Below are positions 60,215 through 64,000 of a DNA stretch of 64,000 nt, piece by piece. Source of the stretch: Streptomyces sp. SPB162. Its GTDB lineage: Bacteria; Actinomycetota; Actinomycetes; Streptomycetales; Streptomycetaceae. Position numbers and translations under genes: made by a program. The stretch covers positions 4,719,001 through 4,783,000 of the forward strand of contig NZ_JAQFII010000001.1 in assembly GCF_029504575.1 (NCBI RefSeq), given 5' to 3'. Under the pieces are notes generated by a model. It had not been told where the DNA came from, searched no databases, and saw only the letters and a program-made list of their open reading frames with translations. Position 1 is the first letter of the stretch, and every line of letters starts with the position of its first letter.

Positions 60215-61217
60215 GCCCACCTCGGCGGTGTTCGACGACGTACCGCGTCCGGCGAGCGCCGTCCCGGTCCCGGTCCCCGTCCCCGTCCCCGTCGTCGGGA
60301 TGCGCCGTGTCGGGCTGCTCCGCACCGTGGCGGGCCTTCCCGGCGGCCTGGTCAGAACGGCCCGGCCGCGGCAGTGGGTCAAGAACGGCCTGGTGCTCGC
60401 CGCGCCGGTCGCCGCCGGGCGGCTGCTGTCGCGCCACGGACTGATCCAGCTCGGCATCGTGTTCGTGCTCTTCACCGCCTGCGCGTCCGCCGTCTACCTG
60501 ATCAACGACGCACGTGACGCCGAGGCCGACCGGGCCCACCCCGTCAAATGCGCCCGCCCCGTCGCCAGCGGCCGGCTCCCGGTGCCGGCCGCCTACACGG
60601 CGGGCGCGCTGCTCGGGGTCCTCGCGCCGGTGGGCGCGTACGTGCTGTGCAACGCGGCGACCGCCGGGCTGCTCGCCGCGTACCTCGTCATGCAGCTCGC
60701 GTACTGCCTGCGGCTCAAGCACGTCCTCGTGGTGGACCTCGTGGTCGTCACCACCGGCTTCCTCATGCGCGCCATGGCCGGCGGCTTCGCCCTCGACATC
60801 GCCCTGTCCCGCTGGTTCCTGATCACCTCGGGTTTCGGCGCGCTCTTCATGGTCGCCGCCAAGCGCTACTCCGAACTGGTCCTGATGTCGGGCACCGACC
60901 GCGAGGCCGGTGCCTCGCGCTCCCTGCTGTCCGCGTACACCACCGGCTACCTGCGGTTCGTCTGGCAGCTCGCGGCCGGGGTCGCGGTCCTCGCGTACGG
61001 GATGTGGGCGATGGAGACCGGTGGCGCCGCCGCCGGCTCGCTGCCCTGGCGGCAGCTGTCCATGATCCCGTTCATCCTGTCCGTGCTCCGCTACGCCGTC
61101 TTCGCCGACGCGGGCGCGGCCGGAGCGCCGGAGGACGTGGTGCTGCGCGACCGCCCGATGCTCGTCATCGCCCTGGGCTGGGCGGCGCTCTACGCCCTCG
61201 CGGTGGCCGAGCTGTGA
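60207..61217 (+). CDS. UbiA prenyltransferase, decaprenyl-phosphate phosphoribosyltransferase-like
   Basis: 336 aa, about nine membrane helices. A (Val-Pro)n leader (coded 60261-60293) precedes the core. Motifs RPRQWVKNGLV, NDARDAEADRAHPVK (the Asp-rich site) and AKRYSEL match the DPPR synthase branch of UbiA (Rv3806c), not quinone or heme prenyltransferases. It should join polyprenyl phosphate to PRPP at the membrane, the first step of the arabinose donor route. Overlaps the PAP2 gene by 8 bp. Confidence 0.9.
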   Translation: MAEPTSAVFDDVPRPASAVPVPVPVPVPVVGMRRVGLLRTVAGLPGGLVRTARPRQWVKNGLVLAAPVAAGRLLSRHGLIQLGIVFVLFTACASAVYLINDARDAEADRAHPVKCARPVASGRLPVPAAYTAGALLGVLAPVGAYVLCNAATAGLLAAYLVMQLAYCLRLKHVLVVDLVVVTTGFLMRAMAGGFALDIALSRWFLITSGFGALFMVAAKRYSELVLMSGTDREAGASRSLLSAYTTGYLRFVWQLAAGVAVLAYGMWAMETGGAAAGSLPWRQLSMIPFILSVLRYAVFADAGAAGAPEDVVLRDRPMLVIALGWAALYALAVAEL

Positions 61218-61238
61218 CCTACCGGGCCGAGCTGTGAC
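61205..61238 (+). repeat. 14-bp direct repeat spanning the UbiA stop and GtrA start
   Basis: GGCCGAGCTGTGAC occurs at 61205-61218 and 61225-61238, period 20 bp. The first copy carries the UbiA stop, the second the GTG start of the GtrA gene. A local duplication seems to have separated a former GTGA overlap. Confidence 0.8.
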
Positions 61239-61740
61239 GCACCGGCATGGTGTCGGGTCCGCCCTGCGCTCCGAGATCCTCGGCTTCGCGCTGGCCGGCG
61301 CCGCCGCCTACGCCGTCGACCTCGGCCTGTTCGTCTGGCTGCGCGGACCGGGCGGCTTCGGGCCGCTCACCGCCAAGGCGCTGTCGTTCCTCGCCGGTTG
61401 CACGGTCGCCTACGCCGGCAACGCGCTGGGTACCTACCGCGGCCGCCCACCCGCCGTCGGCCGCGCCCGCCAGTACGTCGTCTTCTTCGCGTTCAACGTC
61501 GCGGGCGCGGTGGTGCAGCTCCTGTGCCTGGCCGTGTCGCACTACGCGCTCGGGCTCACCACCCCGCGCGCGGACGTGGTCTCGGGCGCGGGCATCGGGA
61601 TGGCGCTGGCCACAGCGCTGCGCTTCTGGGGGACGCGGACCTTCGTCTTCGGACGTCCGGGACCGGCCGCGTCCCCGGCCGACCGGCCGCACCCCCGACC
61701 CCGCCACCGCGCCGGGAGTGCGAACCCTGACGGAGGGTAG
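61234..61740 (+). CDS. GtrA family membrane protein
   Basis: 168 aa, GTG start (VTHRHGVGSALRSE). Four hydrophobic helices with GtrA features: FALAGAAAYAVDLGLFVWL, AKALSFLAGCTVAYAGNALGTYR and a C-terminal basic tail. GtrA proteins flip or handle polyprenyl-linked sugars. The mycobacterial relative Rv3789 sits in the arabinose pathway cluster, as this gene does with UbiA, PAP2 and DprE1/E2. Confidence 0.88.
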   Translation: MTHRHGVGSALRSEILGFALAGAAAYAVDLGLFVWLRGPGGFGPLTAKALSFLAGCTVAYAGNALGTYRGRPPAVGRARQYVVFFAFNVAGAVVQLLCLAVSHYALGLTTPRADVVSGAGIGMALATALRFWGTRTFVFGRPGPAASPADRPHPRPRHRAGSANPDGG

Positions 61741-61763
61741 GCAACCGACATGGAGTGGACCAC

Positions 61764-62692
61764 ATGGAGTGGCTGACGAAACTGCCGTGGATCGGCCCGT
61801 GGATCGCCCGGCTGATGCGCACCCACGCCTGGCGTTCGTTCGAGCACCTCCAGAAGGTGCACTGGAGCCGGCTGGCCGCGGCCGTCACCTTCACCAGCTT
61901 CCTGGCCCTCTTCCCGCTGATCACCGTCGCCGCGGCGATCGGCGCGGCCCTGCTCTCCGACCGGCAACTCCAGGACATCCAGAAGAAGGTCTCGGAACAG
62001 GTCCCCGGCATCGCCGACCAGCTCAACATCGACGGTCTCGTCGCCAACGCCGGCACCGTCGGCCTCATCGCCGGCGCCCTGCTCCTCTTCACCGGCTTCG
62101 GCTGGGTCGCCTCGCTCCGCGACTGCCTGCGCGCGGTCTGGGAGAAGGACGACGAGGACGAGAACCCGTTCAAGAGCCGGCTCAGGGACGCCGGGATCCT
62201 GCTCGGCCTCGGCGCCGCCGCCATCGTCTCGCTGGCCTCCTCCGCGTTCGCCACCGCCGCCGTCGGCTGGGCCGCCGACCACCTCGGCGTCGAGGACAGC
62301 ACCGTCGGCCAGTTCTTCCTCACCGCCGCGGGCTTCTGCATCGCGGTCGTCGCGGACTTCGTGCTCCTGGTCGTCCTGCTCACCCTGCTGCCCGGCGTCG
62401 AACCCCCGCGCCACCGGGTGGTCGTCGCGGGGGCCTCGTCGGGGCCGTCGGCTTCGAGATCCTCAAGCTGGTCCTCAGCAGCTACCTGCAGAACGTGGCC
62501 GCCAAGAGCATGTACGGCGCCTTCGGCGTCCCCGTCGCGCTGCTGCTCTGGTTCAACTTCATGGCCAAACTGCTCCTCTTCTGCGCCGCCTGGACCGCAG
62601 TCCCTTCCAAAACCGCGACGGCGGAAGCCGAGCAGCCGGCAACCGACCCGACCCCCACCGAGGACCACCCGGCAACCGTCCGCCCCGCCTGA
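61764..62692 (+). CDS. YihY/BrkB (virulence factor BrkB) family membrane protein, frameshifted as sequenced
   Basis: The ATG at 61764 (MEWLTKLPWIGPW) follows GGAGTGG. Six helices expected; visible motifs are HWSRLAAAVTFTSFLALFP, FTGFGWVASLRDCLRAVW and LLLWFNFMAKLLLF. The frame breaks at the G run 62429-62433, where one G seems missing; adding it joins RVVVAG to GLVGAVGFEILKLVLSSYLQN and the stop at 62692, about 309 aa. Function of the family is unclear. Confidence 0.85.
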
Positions 62693-62749
62693 CCCCCAAC
62701 AGAAGGTCCGCGGTCCGCAGGTCTGACCCCGGGGCCATCCCCGCCCCCG

Positions 62750-64000
62750 TCAGTCGGTGGCTTCGTCGCGGGGCTTGCGGCGGGAGGGGCGGGGGTCGGG
62801 CAGGGTGGGGGCGGTGGTTCGGCGGCGGCGTAGGAGGAGGACGGCGCCGGCGACGAGGGCCAGGGCGCCTGCGGCGATTCCGGCGTAGGTCCAGATGCCG
62901 TTCGAGCTGGACGTGCTGGTGACGGCCGCCTGGGCGGGGCCCTTAGTGTCCGGGTCGGGGGCGTTCGCCTGGGCGGCGCTCCGCGTCGGGACCAGGGTGC
63001 CGACCGGCTGCACGGTGGAGGCGGCCTTGAAGCCCCAGTCCAGCAGCGCGGCCGTCTCCTTGTAGACCTCGTTGGGGCGTGCGGCCGGGTGCATCACGGT
63101 GACGAGCAAGGTGCGACCGTCTCGCTCGGCCGCGCCGGTGAAGGTATTGCCCGCGTTGGTGGTGAAACCGTTCTTCACCCCGATCAGGCCGGGATAGCGG
63201 CTGACACCCATGCCGGTCAGCAGGCGGTCGGTGTTCTGTATGCCGAAGGAGGAGCGGGTCTTCGACGGCTTGCCCGTCTTCAGGTCCTTGTACTCGCCGG
63301 GGAACTGGGCGCTGGCCGTCCCGCAGTACTCGCGGAAGTCCGCGTTCTTCAGCCCCGATCGGGCGAAGAGCGTGAGGTCGTAGGCGCTGCTGACCTGGCC
63401 CGGCATGTCGTAGCCGTCGGGCGACACGACATGGGTGTCGTCGGCCTGCAACTCCTTGGCCTGCGCGTTCATTTCCTGCACGGTCTTGTCGACGCCGCCG
63501 TTCATCGTGGCGAGGACGTGCACCGCGTCGTTGCCCGAGTGCAGGAAGACCCCGAGCCACAGGTCGTGGACCGTGTAGCTGAGCTTCTCCTTGATGCCGA
63601 CGAGGCTGCTGCCCTCGCCCATGCCGCGCAGGTCGGAGTCGGCGACCGTGTGCACCTCGGTCTTCTGGAATTTCGGCAGCACGGTGTCGGCGAAGAGCAT
63701 CTTGAGCGTGCTGGCGGGAGCCAGTTTCCAGTGCGCGTTGTGGGCGGCGAGCACCTCGCCGGTCTTCGCGTCGGCCACGATCCACGAACGGGCGGTCAGG
63801 TTCGGCACCGCCGGGCTCCCGGCCTCCGGCTGCACCTGGGTGCCGGGCACCCCGAGCCGTTCGCCGCCGACCTTCGACATGGCGGCGGGAGGCACCGGTT
63901 CCTTCGTTCTCTCGTCCGCGTGGGCGGGCGAGGCGAGCAGCGGGCCGGACGCCAGGGTGGCGGCGCACAGGGCCAGCAGGGAACGGCGGAAGGCGGGTGC
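62750..64000 (-). CDS. D-alanyl-D-alanine carboxypeptidase, 5' end outside window
   Basis: The frame stays open to the window edge, so the start is missing. The visible N-terminus is a signal peptide (FRRSLLALCAATLASGPLLA, then SPAHADERTK). S11 peptidase motifs: SxxK as ASTLK, SGN as HSGND, and the KTG position reads VKNGFTT, so its Thr is Asn. One C-terminal helix (YAGIAAGALALVAGAVLLL) and a basic tail anchor it to the membrane. It trims the terminal D-Ala of peptidoglycan stems. Related to DacC-type enzymes in actinobacteria. Confidence 0.9.
   Translation of the reverse strand, partial: APAFRRSLLALCAATLASGPLLASPAHADERTKEPVPPAAMSKVGGERLGVPGTQVQPEAGSPAVPNLTARSWIVADAKTGEVLAAHNAHWKLAPASTLKMLFADTVLPKFQKTEVHTVADSDLRGMGEGSSLVGIKEKLSYTVHDLWLGVFLHSGNDAVHVLATMNGGVDKTVQEMNAQAKELQADDTHVVSPDGYDMPGQVSSAYDLTLFARSGLKNADFREYCGTASAQFPGEYKDLKTGKPSKTRSSFGIQNTDRLLTGMGVSRYPGLIGVKNGFTTNAGNTFTGAAERDGRTLLVTVMHPAARPNEVYKETAALLDWGFKAASTVQPVGTLVPTRSAAQANAPDPDTKGPAQAAVTSTSSSNGIWTYAGIAAGALALVAGAVLLLRRRRTTAPTLPDPRPSRRKPRDEATD

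Overview
The window is chromosomal DNA of a Streptomyces or close relative. It has very high GC, frequent GTG/TTG starts, GGAGG-type ribosome binding sites, four-base ATGA/GTGA gene overlaps, and a core gene order that I recall from S. coelicolor (guaA, pcrA, sucCD, purN-purH, folD, mdh, trpS). It is mostly conserved core with a few accessory inserts.

Layout. 1-2.5 kb: 3' part of guaA and a class II aldolase. 2.7-5.4 kb: a DUF6571-type protein whose 3' half is unusually AT-rich, then a small lipoprotein. 5.7-9.8 kb: a DoxX protein and a PspC/LiaF-like protein divergent from a PspC-histidine kinase and LuxR-type regulator (envelope stress). 9.9-18.9 kb: three secreted NlpC/P60 hydrolases. Two carry c-di-AMP (ydaO-type) riboswitches, and one of these is followed at 4 nt by a DUF4129/MoxR/DUF58 membrane operon. 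19-24.8 kb: pcrA helicase, an M23 peptidase, a lipase-like hydrolase and the B12-binding small subunit of an acyl-CoA mutase.

24.8-32.6 kb: a divergent five-gene cluster (DUF5691, SWIM zinc finger / MoxR AAA ATPase, DUF5682, VWA protein) that resembles E. coli yehLMPQ and has no known function. It is the best candidate here for an undescribed system. 32.8-44.5 kb: sucCD, a sigma-like membrane protein, DUF6350/PerM, purN, purH, an RDD protein, folD, DUF3017 and mdh.

44.6-54.0 kb: accessory region. It has a membrane-anchored protein, a 206-bp MITE-like element, an IS481-family insertion nested at the end of that element, a second DUF6571 protein with a lipoprotein and a WXG100-like protein (type VII secretion flavour), a MocR regulator with a divergent AhpD-like target, an EamA-type transporter, and a second related 160-bp inverted-repeat element. 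54-64 kb: rocD, trpS, a 2H phosphoesterase, a DprE2-DprE1-PAP2-UbiA-GtrA set matching the mycobacterial decaprenylphosphoryl-arabinose pathway, a YihY/BrkB protein and a D-Ala-D-Ala carboxypeptidase cut by the window edge.

Ten genes carry frameshifts (eleven sites), nearly all at short G/C runs and including pcrA. I take these mainly as sequencing or assembly indels. For such genes the coordinates below span the reconstructed gene.
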